Below are positions 1 through 12,118 of a stretch of 64,000 bases of DNA, piece by piece; position 1 is the stretch's first letter; each line of letters opens with the position of its first letter. The stretch is from Burkholderia thailandensis E264. GTDB lineage: Bacteria > Pseudomonadota > Gammaproteobacteria > Burkholderiales > Burkholderiaceae. The translations under genes and the position numbers were made by a program. The stretch lies in the NCBI RefSeq assembly GCF_000012365.1, contig NC_007650.1, forward strand, positions 558,001-622,000, read 5' to 3'. Below the pieces are notes generated by a model. The model was given only the letters and a program-made list of their open reading frames with translations, made no database searches and was not told where the DNA came from.

Positions 1-182
1 CCGGGCTCGAAGCCGACCTTGACGCCGATGCGCAGCCAGTCTTTCCGCTTCGCGGCGGCGAGCGCGCGGTTGAAGCGGCCGACGACGTCGCGCTGCGCGG
101 CGTGCGCGGCGCTGCGGGCGATCTTGCCGGCGGGATGCATGATGTCGACGATGTAGTCGAGGCCGATCAATGCGGTGTTCAT
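1..182 (-). CDS. Cysteine hydrolase of the isochorismatase-like family (N-terminal part)
   Basis: Only the first 60 codons are inside the window. The protein begins MNTALIGLDYIVDIMHP, which is the first strand of the isochorismatase-like fold; the Asp in LDY is at the position of the catalytic Asp of the Asp-Lys-Cys triad. The Lys and Cys lie outside the window. Its ATG overlaps the stop of the MarR gene by ATGA (179-182), so the two genes are co-translated and probably share the MarR-controlled promoter. Family members hydrolyse amides, nicotinamide or isochorismate; the substrate cannot be told from this fragment. Confidence 0.7.
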   Translation of the reverse strand, partial: MNTALIGLDYIVDIMHPAGKIARSAAHAAQRDVVGRFNRALAAAKRKDWLRIGVKVGFEP

Positions 183-664
183 CGTGAGCTCCTGGGGGAG
201 GGGGCGGGCGGCGCGGCGCTTGCCGCTTCGTCGAATCGCGCGAGGCGTTCGAGCAGCGGGCCGGCGGCGGCGAGCAGCGCGCGTTCGTCGGCGTTCAGGC
301 ATGCTTGCATCGCGTGCACGAGCCATTCCTCGCGCTTCGCGCGGTTGCCGTACAGCATCTGCTTGCCGATCGCGGTCAGCGTCACGCGGCTCCTGCGCCC
401 ATCGGCCGGGTCCGCATGACGCTGGATCAGGCCGGCGCCATCGAGCTCGCGCAGCAGCGCGGCGAGATTCGACGAGCGCATTCGCTCGGCCGACGCGAGC
501 TCGGACGGCGTGACGTTGCCGCCGAGACGATCGATCGCGCCGAGGACGACCAGTTGTGAGAACTGCACGGGATCGGCCTGCGCCTCGCGACGCAGACGCC
601 GGTTGAGCGCTGTGATGTGGCCGCGCAGGCGGGAAGCTTGCTGGAGGTGCTGGGCGGTGATCAT
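179..664 (-). CDS. MarR-family transcriptional regulator
   Basis: 161 residues counted from the Met at 664. A winged-helix MarR domain spans most of the protein: SQLVVLGAIDRLGGNVTPSE, then the recognition helix region around SNLAALLRELDGAGL and the wing with ADGRRSRVTLT. An in-frame upstream ATG at 700 is open but lies beyond an AT-rich palindrome that looks like the operator, so 664 is preferred. The gene is first in a two-gene unit with the cysteine hydrolase. Autorepression through the palindrome at 677-690, with relief by a small ligand linked to the hydrolase, is the likely arrangement; the ligand is unknown. Confidence 0.85.
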   Translation of the reverse strand: MITAQHLQQASRLRGHITALNRRLRREAQADPVQFSQLVVLGAIDRLGGNVTPSELASAERMRSSNLAALLRELDGAGLIQRHADPADGRRSRVTLTAIGKQMLYGNRAKREEWLVHAMQACLNADERALLAAAGPLLERLARFDEAASAAPPAPSPRSSR

Positions 665-676
665 GTTTGCTACTTT

Positions 677-698
677 AATATAGCTATATTTGTATAGC
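677..698. promoter_or_regulatory. Probable MarR operator: two overlapping palindromes
   Basis: AATATAGCTATATT at 677-690 is a perfect 14-base palindrome. It overlaps a second inverted repeat, GCTATA-TTTG-TATAGC, at 683-698. Both lie just upstream of the MarR start codon in an AT-rich island inside very GC-rich DNA, the usual place for an autoregulatory MarR site. The binding protein is inferred from position only. Confidence 0.6.
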
Positions 699-1031
699 AA
701 TATCGGGAGCCGATCGAAAGCGGCGGATATTGCGGCGCCCGACGTTGCGCGGTGCCCATGCCTGCGGCGGCGCGGTCATCGTGCGCGCGGCGCGGCGTGC
801 GGCCGTTCGCATTCGGGCGAGCAGGCGAATACCGAGACGGCACTCTATGCCTACCAAGCGCTTGTTGGGTTGCCTTATCGTTTATCGGTTTTCCATCGAC
901 GGCGATTCGCGCGGCCGACCGCGCGGCGGATCGAGCGCGATGCAGCGGTTGAATCGTGTGAATGCCGAATGCGCGCCGGCCGGGCTGCGCGCGGCGTGCG
1001 AACCGTCGTTCGAGCCAACGAGGAGCAGGCG
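699..1031. other. Intergenic region, no gene seen
   Basis: The + strand frame is open back to 690 but its translation (Arg/Ala-rich, no family pattern) looks like chance coding in GC-rich DNA. The only signal is the ribosome binding site AGGAG at 1021-1025 serving the hydrolase at 1032. Confidence 0.5.
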
Positions 1032-1910
1032 ATGCTGACAGGGGGGATGTTGATCGGATCGGCCGTGACGCTCGGCGTGTGGGCCGGCCGCCATCCGTTG
1101 GCCGTGCTGAACGCGGCCGCTCGCCGTCCGACGTTCGTCGGCCGGTTCGACATCGCGTACGGCGCGGGGCCGCGTCGCGCGCTCGACATCTATTTGCCGG
1201 CTGACCGCTGCGCGCCGACTGCGGGCGGCGGCTTGCCGATCGTCGTGTTCTTCTACGGCGGCAGCTGGCGGCGCGGCCGGCGAGGCGACTACCGGTTCGT
1301 CGGCGAGGCGCTTGCGTCGCGCGGCTGCGTCGTCGCGATTCCCGATTACCGGCTTTATCCGGATGCGGTGTTCCCGGATTTCGTCGAGGACGCGGCCGCA
1401 GCGGTGCGCTGGGCGTGCGATCACGCGGCCGAGCTCGGCGCGGACCCGCGCCGCGTATACGTCACCGGCCATTCCGCGGGTGCGCAGATCGCGACGCTGC
1501 TCGCGACCGACGGCCGCTTTCTCCGCGCGCACGGTCTCGACAAGCGCGATCTCGCGGGCGTGGTCGGGCTCGCCGGTCCGTACGATTTCCTGCCGCTCAA
1601 CGATGCGACGCTCGAGCGGATCTTTCCCGAGCCGGTGCGCGACGCGAGCCAGCCGATCCGCTTCGTCGACGGCAGCGAGCCGCCGATGCTGCTCGCATCG
1701 GGCTTGCGCGACGCGACGGTCAAGCCGGGCAACACCGCGCGATTCGCCGCGCGCGTCGCCGCCGCGGGCGGCGCGGTGCAGGTAAGGCTCTATCCGGGAA
1801 TCGGGCATGCGCTGCTCGTCGGCGCGTTCGGCTTGCCGTTGCGGCGCTTCCTGCCGGTGCTCGATGACGTTGCCGCATTCGTGCGCGGCGCGCCGCGCGC
1901 CCGGACGTGA
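1032..1910 (+). CDS. Alpha/beta hydrolase (carboxylesterase / kynurenine-formamidase-like)
   Basis: 292 residues. The start is set by AGGAG six bases upstream and by the hydrophobic N-terminus (MLTGGMLIGSAVTLGVWAG), which may be a signal anchor. The nucleophile elbow is GHSAGAQ, the acid is probably the Asp of GLRDATVKPGN and the base the His of GIGHALLVG. The oxyanion-hole HGG of the hormone-sensitive-lipase family reads YGG here (FFYGGSW), a recurring variant in this esterase group. It stands alone and convergent to benD; no substrate can be assigned. Confidence 0.8.
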   Translation: MLTGGMLIGSAVTLGVWAGRHPLAVLNAAARRPTFVGRFDIAYGAGPRRALDIYLPADRCAPTAGGGLPIVVFFYGGSWRRGRRGDYRFVGEALASRGCVVAIPDYRLYPDAVFPDFVEDAAAAVRWACDHAAELGADPRRVYVTGHSAGAQIATLLATDGRFLRAHGLDKRDLAGVVGLAGPYDFLPLNDATLERIFPEPVRDASQPIRFVDGSEPPMLLASGLRDATVKPGNTARFAARVAAAGGAVQVRLYPGIGHALLVGAFGLPLRRFLPVLDDVAAFVRGAPRART

Positions 1911-1929
1911 GCGCGGCCGCGAACGAGGG

Positions 1930-1944
1930 CGCAACCGGGTTGCG
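1930..1944. terminator. Small inverted repeat between convergent genes
   Basis: CGCAAC-CGG-GTTGCG lies between the stop codons of the hydrolase (+) and benD (-). It could act as a bidirectional terminator, but neither strand has a run of T after it. Confidence 0.25.
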
Positions 1945-1964
1945 ACGCGCGGGCGCGGCGGCGC

Positions 1965-2758
1965 TCAGCCCTGATCGCCGCCGCCGACGGGCAGCACCGA
2001 GCCGGTGATGTACGACGCCTCGTCCGATGCGAGAAACAGGATCGCGGCGACCTGCTCGTCGATCGTGCCGTAGCGATGCATCAGGCTCGACGACAGCGTC
2101 TGGTCGACGATCGCGCGATACCAGCGCGCATCGTCGTCGCCCGGCGGTTCCGTGTTGCGCGGCACCTGACGCGGCGGCGCGTCGGTGCCGCCCGCGGCGA
2201 CCGCGTTCACGCGAATGCCGTGCGCCGCGTGCTCGAACGCGAGGCTCGCGGTCAACGCGTTGACGCCGCCTTTCGCGGCCGCGTACGGCACGCGATGAAC
2301 GCTGCGTGTCGCGATCGACGACACGTTGACGATCGCGCCGCCGCCGCGCGCGATCATGCCGGGCAGCACCGCGCGGCAACACCACAGCGTCGGGAACAGC
2401 GAGCGGCGGATTTCCGCTTCGATCTGCGCGACTTCGTAGCGGTCGAACGGCTTCGTCCAGATCGTGCCGCCGACGTTGTTGACGAGCACGTCGATCGCGC
2501 CGAATGCGTCGACGGCCGCGCGCGCCATCGCTTCGGCGCCCGCGTACGTTTCGAGATCGGCGACGACGGCGAGCGCGCGGCCGCCGTCGCGGATGATGTC
2601 GGCCGCGACGTCGTGGACGAGATCCGCGCGATCGACGAGCACCGTCGTCGCGCCTTCGCGCGCCGCGCGACGCGCGACGCCGTGGCCGATGCCTTGTGCG
2701 GCGCCCGTGACGATCGTCACTTTGCCGTCGAAGCGGCCGGGGGCGTGATGTATGGTCA

Positions 2759-2759
<1 letters not shown>
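1965..2759 (-). CDS. benD: cis-1,6-dihydroxycyclohexa-2,4-diene-1-carboxylate dehydrogenase
   Basis: 264 residues, a classical short-chain dehydrogenase: cofactor motif TGAAQGIG near residue 20, NNVG in the middle, catalytic Ser in VNVSSIATRS and the YAAAK motif. It oxidises the benzoate cis-diol to catechol with NAD and loss of CO2. The ATG overlaps the benC stop by ATGA, so it is the last gene of benABCD. The assignment rests on sequence type plus this operon position; the order A-B-C-D is that of characterised benzoate operons. Confidence 0.92.
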
Positions 2760-4306
<1,547 letters not shown>

Positions 4307-4310
<4 letters not shown>

Positions 4311-5674
4311 GCGCGGCTCCTTTCGGCGGCGAGCGCGCGCTTCATCGTCGCGATCCAGTAGCGGTGCTGGACCGTGTAGAGCCCCTCGTCCTCGGTTTTC
4401 ACGCCGCTCATCAGCGGCCGGATGCCGATCCGGCGCGCCGCTTCGTCGGGGCCCTCGATCCAGTGCGAAGCGCCGCGGCTCATGTCGTTCCATTCGACCG
4501 CGCGGCCCGCGTAGCCCTGCTGGCATGCGCGGAATTCCTCGAGATCGTCGGGCGTCGCCATCCCGCTCGCGTTGAAGAAATCCTCATATTGGCGGATGCG
4601 TCGCGCGCGCGCGTCGGGCGCTTCTTCCTTCGGCGCGATGCAGTAGATCGTGACTTCGGTGCGATCGACGGCGAGCGGGCGCAGCACGCGGATCTGCGAG
4701 CCGAACTGGTCCATCAGATAGACGTTCGGGTACAGGCACAGGTTGCGCGAGTTCCGGATCATCCAGTCGGCGACGTCGCCGCCGCAGCGTGCGGCGAATT
4801 CGTCGCGGCGATCGAAGTTCGGCCGGTCCTCCGGATTCGCCCAGCGCGTCCACAGCAGCATGTGGCCGTGATCGAACGCATAAAAGCCGCCGCCCTGGCG
4901 GCCCCAGTTGCCCGCATCCATCGCGCGGATCGCGTCTTCGTGCTGCGCGTCCGTCTTGCGGTGATTGACGGTCGCCGCGTAGTTCCAGTGAACGGCCGAT
5001 ACGTGGTAGCCGTCCGCGCCGTTCTCGGCGGTGAGCTTCCAGTTGCCTTCGTATGTGTACGTCGACGAGCCGCGCAGCACTTCGAGGCCGTCCGCCGACT
5101 GATCGACGATCATGTCGATGATGCGCGCGGCGTCGCCGAGGTACGCGGCGAGCGGCTCGACGTCCGGATTCAGGCTGCCGAACAGGAAGCCGCGATAGTT
5201 CTCGAAGCGCGCGATCTTCTTCAGATCGTGCGAGCCGTCGCGATTGAAGCAGTCCGGATAGCCGGCTCCTTCGGGGTCCTTCACTTTGAGCAGCTTGCCG
5301 CTGTTGCTGAACGTCCAGCCGTGGAACGGGCACGTGTAGCTCGCGCGATTGCCTCGCTTGTGCCGGCACAGCATCGCGCCGCGATGCGTGCACGCGTTGA
5401 CGAACGCGTTCAGCTCGCCCTGGCGGTTGCGCGCGATCACGATCGGCTGGCGGCCGATCGTGGTCGTGTAGTAATCGTTCGCGTTCGGGATCTGGCTCTC
5501 GTGCGCGAGGTAGATCCAGTTGCCTTCGAAGATGTGCTTCATCTCGAGCTCGAACAGCATTTCGTCGGTGAACGCGCTGCGGTGCAGCCGGTAGTCGCCG
5601 CAGGCCTTGTCTTCGACGAGGAACTCGTCGAGGCTGCGCGGCGTCGGATGGCGATCCGGATGGATCGGGATCAT
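4307..5674 (-). CDS. benA: Benzoate 1,2-dioxygenase large (alpha) subunit
   Basis: 455 residues. The Rieske centre ligands are visible as Cys95-His97 and Cys115-His118 (CTHRGA and CPFHGW). The mononuclear iron site follows with His224 and His229 in [10 protein letters not shown]. It inserts O2 into benzoate to give the 1,2-cis-diol. The start [10 protein letters not shown] at 5674 gives the normal family length. It is first in benABCD, transcribed away from the LysR gene at 5897 across an intergenic region with three LysR-type operator sequences, so induction by benzoate or muconate is expected. Confidence 0.95.
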
Positions 5675-5781
5675 GGGGCGTCTCCTGATGGGCTCTGATC
5701 GGTACCGGCGCGCGTTCCGGACGGACGGTCCGGCGCTGCGCCGCAACGCGCGTCGTGCGGAAAACCCCGGATGAACTTGCG

Positions 5782-5796
5782 ATGCTTCGCAGGTAT
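5782..5796. promoter_or_regulatory. BenM/CatM-type operator, promoter-proximal copy (ATGC-N7-GTAT)
   Basis: ATGC-TTCGCAG-GTAT matches the known BenM/CatM consensus ATAC-N7-GTAT with one mismatch. On the minus strand TATACC at 5797-5792 overlaps it and could be the benA -10 box, so this copy may be the site occupied when the promoter is off. Confidence 0.45.
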
Positions 5797-5855
5797 AGTG
5801 CTCGACGACGGCGCGGCCAGATTTGAGGATAGTTGCCGGCAAAACGGTGCGTCCA

Positions 5856-5892
5856 ACACTGATTGAGTATCGGATCGATATCCTCGAGGTAT
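5856..5892. promoter_or_regulatory. Pair of BenM-type operators two helical turns apart
   Basis: ACAC-TGATTGA-GTAT (5856-5870) and ATAT-CCTCGAG-GTAT (5878-5892) each differ from ATAC-N7-GTAT by one base. Their centres are 22 bases apart, as expected for a LysR tetramer bound on one face of DNA. The second copy runs into the start of the regulator gene, which suggests autoregulation. The cat regulator has the same arrangement at 17636-17671. Confidence 0.6.
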
Positions 5893-5896
5893 GAAG

Positions 5897-6811
5897 ATGG
5901 AATTGCGGCATCTACGCTACTTCGTCGCGGTCGCGGAGGAGCAGAACTTCACGCGAGCGGCCGAGCGCCTGCACATCGCGCAGCCGCCGCTGAGCCGCCA
6001 GATCCAGCAGCTCGAGGACGCGCTCGGCGTGATGCTGTTCGAGCGTCACGCGCGGCCGCTGAAGATGACCGACGCGGGGCGCTTCTTCTATTCGCACGCG
6101 GTGCAATTGCTCGCGCAGACGGCCGAGCTCGAATCGATGACGAAGCGCATCGGCAAGATCGAGCGCGCGCTGTCGGTCGGCTTTGTCGGCTCGACGCTGT
6201 ACGGGATGCTGCCGCGCATCATCCGGCGCTTTCGCGCGGAGCACGGAGAAGTCGAGCTGAGCCTGCACGAGATGTCGACGATGGACCAGATCCAGGCGCT
6301 CAAGGACGGGCGGATCGACGTCGGCTTCGGCCGCATTCGCCATGAGGACCCGCGCGTGCGGCGCATCGTGCTGCGCGAGGAGCGGATGATCGTCGCGCTG
6401 CCGGACGGGCATCCGCTCGAGGCGACGAAGCCGGTGCTGTCGCTGCACGACCTCGTCAACGAGACGCTGATCATCTTCCCGAAGTCGCCGCGGCCGAGCT
6501 ATGCCGACCAGGTGCTCGCCGCGTTCCACGATCGCGCGCTGAAGCCGCGCCGGATCTACGAGACGCGCGAGCTGCAGATCGCGCTCGGGCTCGTCGCGGC
6601 GGGCGAGGGCGTATCCGTCGTGCCGCACAGCGTGTACGGGCTCAGGCGCGACGACGTCGGCTACAAGGAGCTCGACGATCCGAACCTCGTGTCGCCGATC
6701 ATCATGAGCACGCGGATGCTCGACGAATCGGAGGACATTCGCGCGATGCTCGAGCTGATTTATCGCTTGTACGACGAATTCAATATGGCGTATCTGCCGC
6801 CGCACGGATGA
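5897..6811 (+). CDS. benM: LysR-type regulator of benzoate catabolism (BenM/CatR-like)
   Basis: 304 residues from the Met at 5897 (MELRHLRYF). That start has GAGG seven bases upstream and aligns with the sister regulator at 17674; an in-frame ATG at 5891 has no room for a binding site. The N-terminal winged helix-turn-helix ([20 protein letters not shown]) is followed by a periplasmic-binding-like effector domain with the BenM/CatM-type segments [10 protein letters not shown] and [13 protein letters not shown]. Divergent from benA, it probably activates benABCD with benzoate or cis,cis-muconate. The name benM is by type and position. Confidence 0.85.
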   Translation: MELRHLRYFVAVAEEQNFTRAAERLHIAQPPLSRQIQQLEDALGVMLFERHARPLKMTDAGRFFYSHAVQLLAQTAELESMTKRIGKIERALSVGFVGSTLYGMLPRIIRRFRAEHGEVELSLHEMSTMDQIQALKDGRIDVGFGRIRHEDPRVRRIVLREERMIVALPDGHPLEATKPVLSLHDLVNETLIIFPKSPRPSYADQVLAAFHDRALKPRRIYETRELQIALGLVAAGEGVSVVPHSVYGLRRDDVGYKELDDPNLVSPIIMSTRMLDESEDIRAMLELIYRLYDEFNMAYLPPHG

Positions 6812-6970
6812 GCGGGAGGCGGGGAGCGCGATGCCGGGGCGCATGGCGGCGGAGCGCCGGCGTGCCGATGGCGCACGTTTCGCGCAGACGCGCGCGCGAG
6901 CGATGCCTCGCCGCACGAGGCCGGGGCGCGCCGCACCGCCGGGCGGGCCGGCATCGCCGCGGCCGCGCGG

Positions 6971-7262
6971 TCAGCGCACTGACGGCGCGGCGCGCGGTGC
7001 GCGGCCGTGCAGGCAGCCGAGCGCGTCGAGCGTCGTTTCGACCGCCGCTTCCAGCGGCGTGTGCGGTTCGCGGCCGAGCGCGGCGCGCGAGCAATTCGAC
7101 CATCGCTTGCGCGACGTCGGGGAGACGCGCCCACTGACGGACGACACCCGCGCGCACGATCAACACGCGCGCGCCCGCCTCCGCGGCGTCGCGCAGGCGT
7201 CGCTCCATTTCCACGCGGATCGCACCCTTGCGGGGCAGCGGGTGTTGCGGCGAATCCTCGCG
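6971..7262 (-). pseudogene. Remnant of an NAD-dependent epimerase/oxidoreductase gene
   Basis: Reading minus strand from 7262, RKGAIRVEMERRLRDAAEAG and VLIVRAG match the SDR-epimerase region that follows the active-site Lys. The frame then jumps to LPDVAQAMVELLAR, which in intact relatives lies far downstream, so roughly 100 residues are missing between them. Near 7083 one base shift is needed to continue as ALGREPHTPLEAAVETTLDALGCL, ending at a TGA at 6971. The N-terminal half is absent: homology stops exactly at 7262, where a LysR fragment starts on the other strand. No functional product is expected. Confidence 0.6.
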
Positions 7263-7532
7263 CAGCTCGCGCTGATCCGCTGCGGCGCGGGCATCGGCGT
7301 TTGCCAGGCCGCGTTCGCGAAGCGCGACCCCGCGCTCGCGCGCATGCTGCCGAAGGCGTTTGCCGGCCGGCTCGATATGTGGGTCACGATGCACGAGGAC
7401 CCGCGCGGGAGCCCGCGCTGCCGGGCGGCGTTCGAGGCGCTGGCCGAAGGGCTCGGCGCGTATGTCGACGAGCGGCGCGCGCCGGCTATCGCTCGACTTC
7501 GCCGCCCGCGTCGCGGTACGCGCTCGGCGTGA
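7263..7532 (+). pseudogene. C-terminal remnant of a LysR-type regulator gene
   Basis: From 7263 the + strand frame reads QLALIRCGAGIGVCQ, then ARMLPKAFAGRLDMWVTMHE and SPRCRAAFEALAEGL. This is the last third of a LysR effector-binding domain, including the typical WVTMHEDLR-like segment. There is no helix-turn-helix and no start codon: upstream sequence on this strand is the epimerase remnant in antisense. The stop at 7530-7532 overlaps the end of the convergent AraC gene by about 47 bases. Confidence 0.6.
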
Positions 7533-8538
7533 GTCCCGTCCACTTGCGGAACGCGCGCGTGAAATTCGCCGGATCGTTGAACTGCAGCCGCTCGGCGATC
7601 GTCCTCAGATCGAGATCCGACGCGCGCAGCAGCCGGCGCGCGTCGCGCAGCCGCGCTTCGTCGACGAGCGCGCGATAGCCGGAGCCCGCATCGAGCAGCC
7701 GCCGGCGCAGCGTGCGCGTCGACATCAGGAGGCGTCGCGCGAGTTCGTCGGGCCCCGGGTAGCCGTGCGCCGATTGCGTGAGCTCCGCGCGCACGCGCGC
7801 GACGAGGTCGCCCTCCTCGTGGCGCACGTCCGCGTATTCCCGCTCGACTTGCGCGAGCGCCTGCTGGTGCGCGACTTCGTCCGCCATCGGCAGCGGCCAG
7901 CCGAGCGCGTCGTGCGACACCCACACCGCGTTCGCCGCGCAGTCAAAGCGCACGGGCGGCAGCCGGTCGCGATAGCGTGCGTAGTAGTCGGGCTGCGGCC
8001 ACGCGAATTGCAGCTCGATCGGCGGATCGGCGCGCCCCGTCACCGTGCCGACGTTCTGCGCGATCCCGGTCAGCACGATTTCGAACATCGCATGATGCTG
8101 GAGCACGGGGCTCGCCTGCACGCCGTGCAGCGAAAGCGTCGCGCCGTCGTCGCGTTCCGCGTAGTGCAGCCGGTATTGCCTGTTGCGCATCCGGAAATAG
8201 CGCGCGTTGACGAGCAGCGACGCGCGCAGATCGGCGGCCGTCAGCGCCGCGTAGCCGAGAAAGCCGTGCACCGACATCCGCAGCCGCAGCCCGAGCTCGA
8301 AGCCGATTCCTTCGTCGCCGCTCAGCCGGATCGCGTTCAGCACGAGCCTCCCCCACTGCGACGGCGCGATGCGCGCGTCCGGCTCGCCGAGCACGGCGTC
8401 GCGCAGGCCGGTGCCCGCGCGGGCGTCGCGCGCGTCGATGCCGCGCTCGTCGAACACCTTCAGCAGATGCCGCAGGTACGCGACCGGAATCGTCGGCCGG
8501 CGCAGGCCCAGATTGTCTTTCGTCGATCGCCGCGTCAT
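7486..8538 (-). CDS. AraC-family regulator with arabinose-binding-type N-terminal domain (OruR/ArgR-like)
   Basis: 350 residues from the Met at 8538 (MTRRSTKDNL). The N-terminal half resembles the Arabinose_bd domain of OruR/VirS-type regulators (GEPDARIAPSQWGRLVLNAI, then MSVHGFLGYAALTAADLRAS). The C-terminal third is the AraC double helix-turn-helix: ELARRLLMSTRTLRRRL and RTIAERLQFNDPANFTRAFR. A start at 8595 is open but lies in and beyond a perfect inverted repeat, so it was not used. Divergent from the flavoenzyme gene at 8683, which it probably controls. Confidence 0.85.
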   Translation of the reverse strand: MTRRSTKDNLGLRRPTIPVAYLRHLLKVFDERGIDARDARAGTGLRDAVLGEPDARIAPSQWGRLVLNAIRLSGDEGIGFELGLRLRMSVHGFLGYAALTAADLRASLLVNARYFRMRNRQYRLHYAERDDGATLSLHGVQASPVLQHHAMFEIVLTGIAQNVGTVTGRADPPIELQFAWPQPDYYARYRDRLPPVRFDCAANAVWVSHDALGWPLPMADEVAHQQALAQVEREYADVRHEEGDLVARVRAELTQSAHGYPGPDELARRLLMSTRTLRRRLLDAGSGYRALVDEARLRDARRLLRASDLDLRTIAERLQFNDPANFTRAFRKWTGLTPSAYRDAGGEVER

Positions 8539-8568
8539 CGTGCCGTCGATGTTTCCAGATAGCTGAGA

Positions 8569-8586
8569 ATGGCCAAGATTGGCCAT
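8569..8586. promoter_or_regulatory. 18-base perfect inverted repeat between AraC regulator and flavoenzyme genes
   Basis: ATGGCCAA-GA-TTGGCCAT lies in the 144-base divergent intergenic region, 31 bases upstream of the AraC start and 97 upstream of the flavoenzyme start. Symmetry and position fit an operator. AraC proteins more often bind direct repeats, so another regulator is possible. Confidence 0.5.
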
Positions 8587-8592
8587 AAATGA

Positions 8593-10716
<2,124 letters not shown>

Positions 10717-11227
10717 GCGCGGCGGCGCGACGGAGGCGGCGGATCGCGCTTGCCGGCTGCGCACGCTGTCATGTTGACCGTTTCGATGTGGCGACGCATT
10801 CGAAAGCGTCGCGCAATCGACGCGATCCGTTGACGGCGCCGACGCCGCGACGCGTGCCGCCGTCGCGCGCGCCGCGTACAATCGGCGCCGCGCGCGAGCG
10901 GCGGCGATCGGCTGTTCGACACGTCGAGCATTTCGCGCGCATGTTGTCAATCACGCGCCGGGCCGCTTCGGCGGCCATCGCGTTTCGGGCGGCCGCCGTC
11001 TCGCGCGTATACGCGTGCGCACGCGCGCATGCGCACTCCATTCTCCCGGCTCGTCAAAACCTGTGTCGCCGATGATGTGACATCGTGTCGCACTGTCATT
11101 TTCCGCAAAGATGATTTGCCTCATTGACGGATTTTCATCTCGTTCGCCGGCCGTATGATGCGAGCGCTTCCGCGAGTCGGTCGTCCGTCGGCTCGCTCGG
11201 AGCGCGTACATCTTGCTGGCAAATGTG
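10717..11227. other. 510-base leader region upstream of cyoABCD, no gene seen
   Basis: No frame gives a family-like protein. The region becomes less GC-rich after about 11050 (runs such as CATTTTCCGCAAAGATGATTT). TATGAT at 11154-11159 is a possible -10 box, but the only good -35-like hexamer (TTGACG, 11124) is 24 bases away, too far for a standard promoter. No FNR-type TTGAT-N4-ATCAA site was found. Confidence 0.4.
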
Positions 11228-12115
11228 ATGAATAGAAAGGCTTTCAAAGGCTTGTCGTGGTTCGGGGCGATCGGTGCGCTCGCCTCGCTGTCCGGCTGCG
11301 GGCTCGACGTGCTCGATCCGAAAGGCGCGATCGGCGCCGCGGAGAAGTCGCTGATCGCGACGTCGACGTGGGCGATGCTGATCGTCGTCGTGCCGGTGAT
11401 TTTCCTCACGCTGCTGTTCGCGTGGCGCTACCGCGCATCGAACCGCAATGCGACCTATGCGCCGAAGTGGGCGCACTCCACCGCGATCGAGATCGTGATC
11501 TGGACGGTGCCGTCGCTGATCATTCTGTTCCTCGGCATCCTCACGTGGAAGACGACCCACGCGCTCGATCCGTACCGGCCGATCGAATCGTCGGTGAAGC
11601 CGATCGACGTCGAGGTCGTCGCGCTCGACTGGAAGTGGCTGTTCGTCTATCCCGAGCTCGGCATTGCTTCGGTCAACCAACTGGCGGTGCCCGTCGGCAC
11701 GCCGATCAATTTCCGGATCACGTCCGATTCGGTGATGAACTCGTTCTTCATTCCGCAGCTCGGCACGCAGGTCTACGCGATGGCCGGCATGCAGACGCGG
11801 CTGCACCTGATCGCGGACGAGCCGGGCGACTTCGCCGGCATCTCGGCGAACTACAGCGGCCGCGGCTTCTCGGACATGAAGTTCCGCACGCTCGCGACGT
11901 CGCGCGACGCCTTCGACGCGTGGGTCGCGAAAGTGCGCGCGTCGGCCGACCGGCTCGACATGACCGCGTACAGCCAGCTCGCGCAGCCGAGCGAGAAGCA
12001 GCCGGTGCGCTACTACTCGACGGTCGACTCGCGGCTCTTTCACAACATCATCGCGAAGTACAACAACGGTCACGTCCTCGATCTGACGGACGCCGCCTGT
12101 CGGACGAAGAGGTAA
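11228..12115 (+). CDS. cyoA: Cytochrome o ubiquinol oxidase subunit II
   Basis: 295 residues. The N-terminus is a lipoprotein signal (MNRKAFKGLSWFGAIGALAS followed by LSGC), so the mature protein is lipid-anchored at Cys24. Two transmembrane helices follow (WAMLIVVVPVIFLTLLFAW and IVIWTVPSLIILFLGILTW), then a periplasmic cupredoxin-like domain without the CuA ligands, as in quinol oxidases (SVMNSFFIPQLGTQVYAMAG). A TTG start at 11213 would add five residues; the ATG is preferred because of the signal peptide. First gene of cyoABCD, three bases before cyoB. Confidence 0.93.
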   Translation: MNRKAFKGLSWFGAIGALASLSGCGLDVLDPKGAIGAAEKSLIATSTWAMLIVVVPVIFLTLLFAWRYRASNRNATYAPKWAHSTAIEIVIWTVPSLIILFLGILTWKTTHALDPYRPIESSVKPIDVEVVALDWKWLFVYPELGIASVNQLAVPVGTPINFRITSDSVMNSFFIPQLGTQVYAMAGMQTRLHLIADEPGDFAGISANYSGRGFSDMKFRTLATSRDAFDAWVAKVRASADRLDMTAYSQLAQPSEKQPVRYYSTVDSRLFHNIIAKYNNGHVLDLTDAACRTKR

Positions 12116-12118
12116 TGC

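Noticed and set aside
690..1031. N-terminal extension of the hydrolase at 1032
   Set aside because: No family similarity. A good Shine-Dalgarno sequence sits just before 1032.
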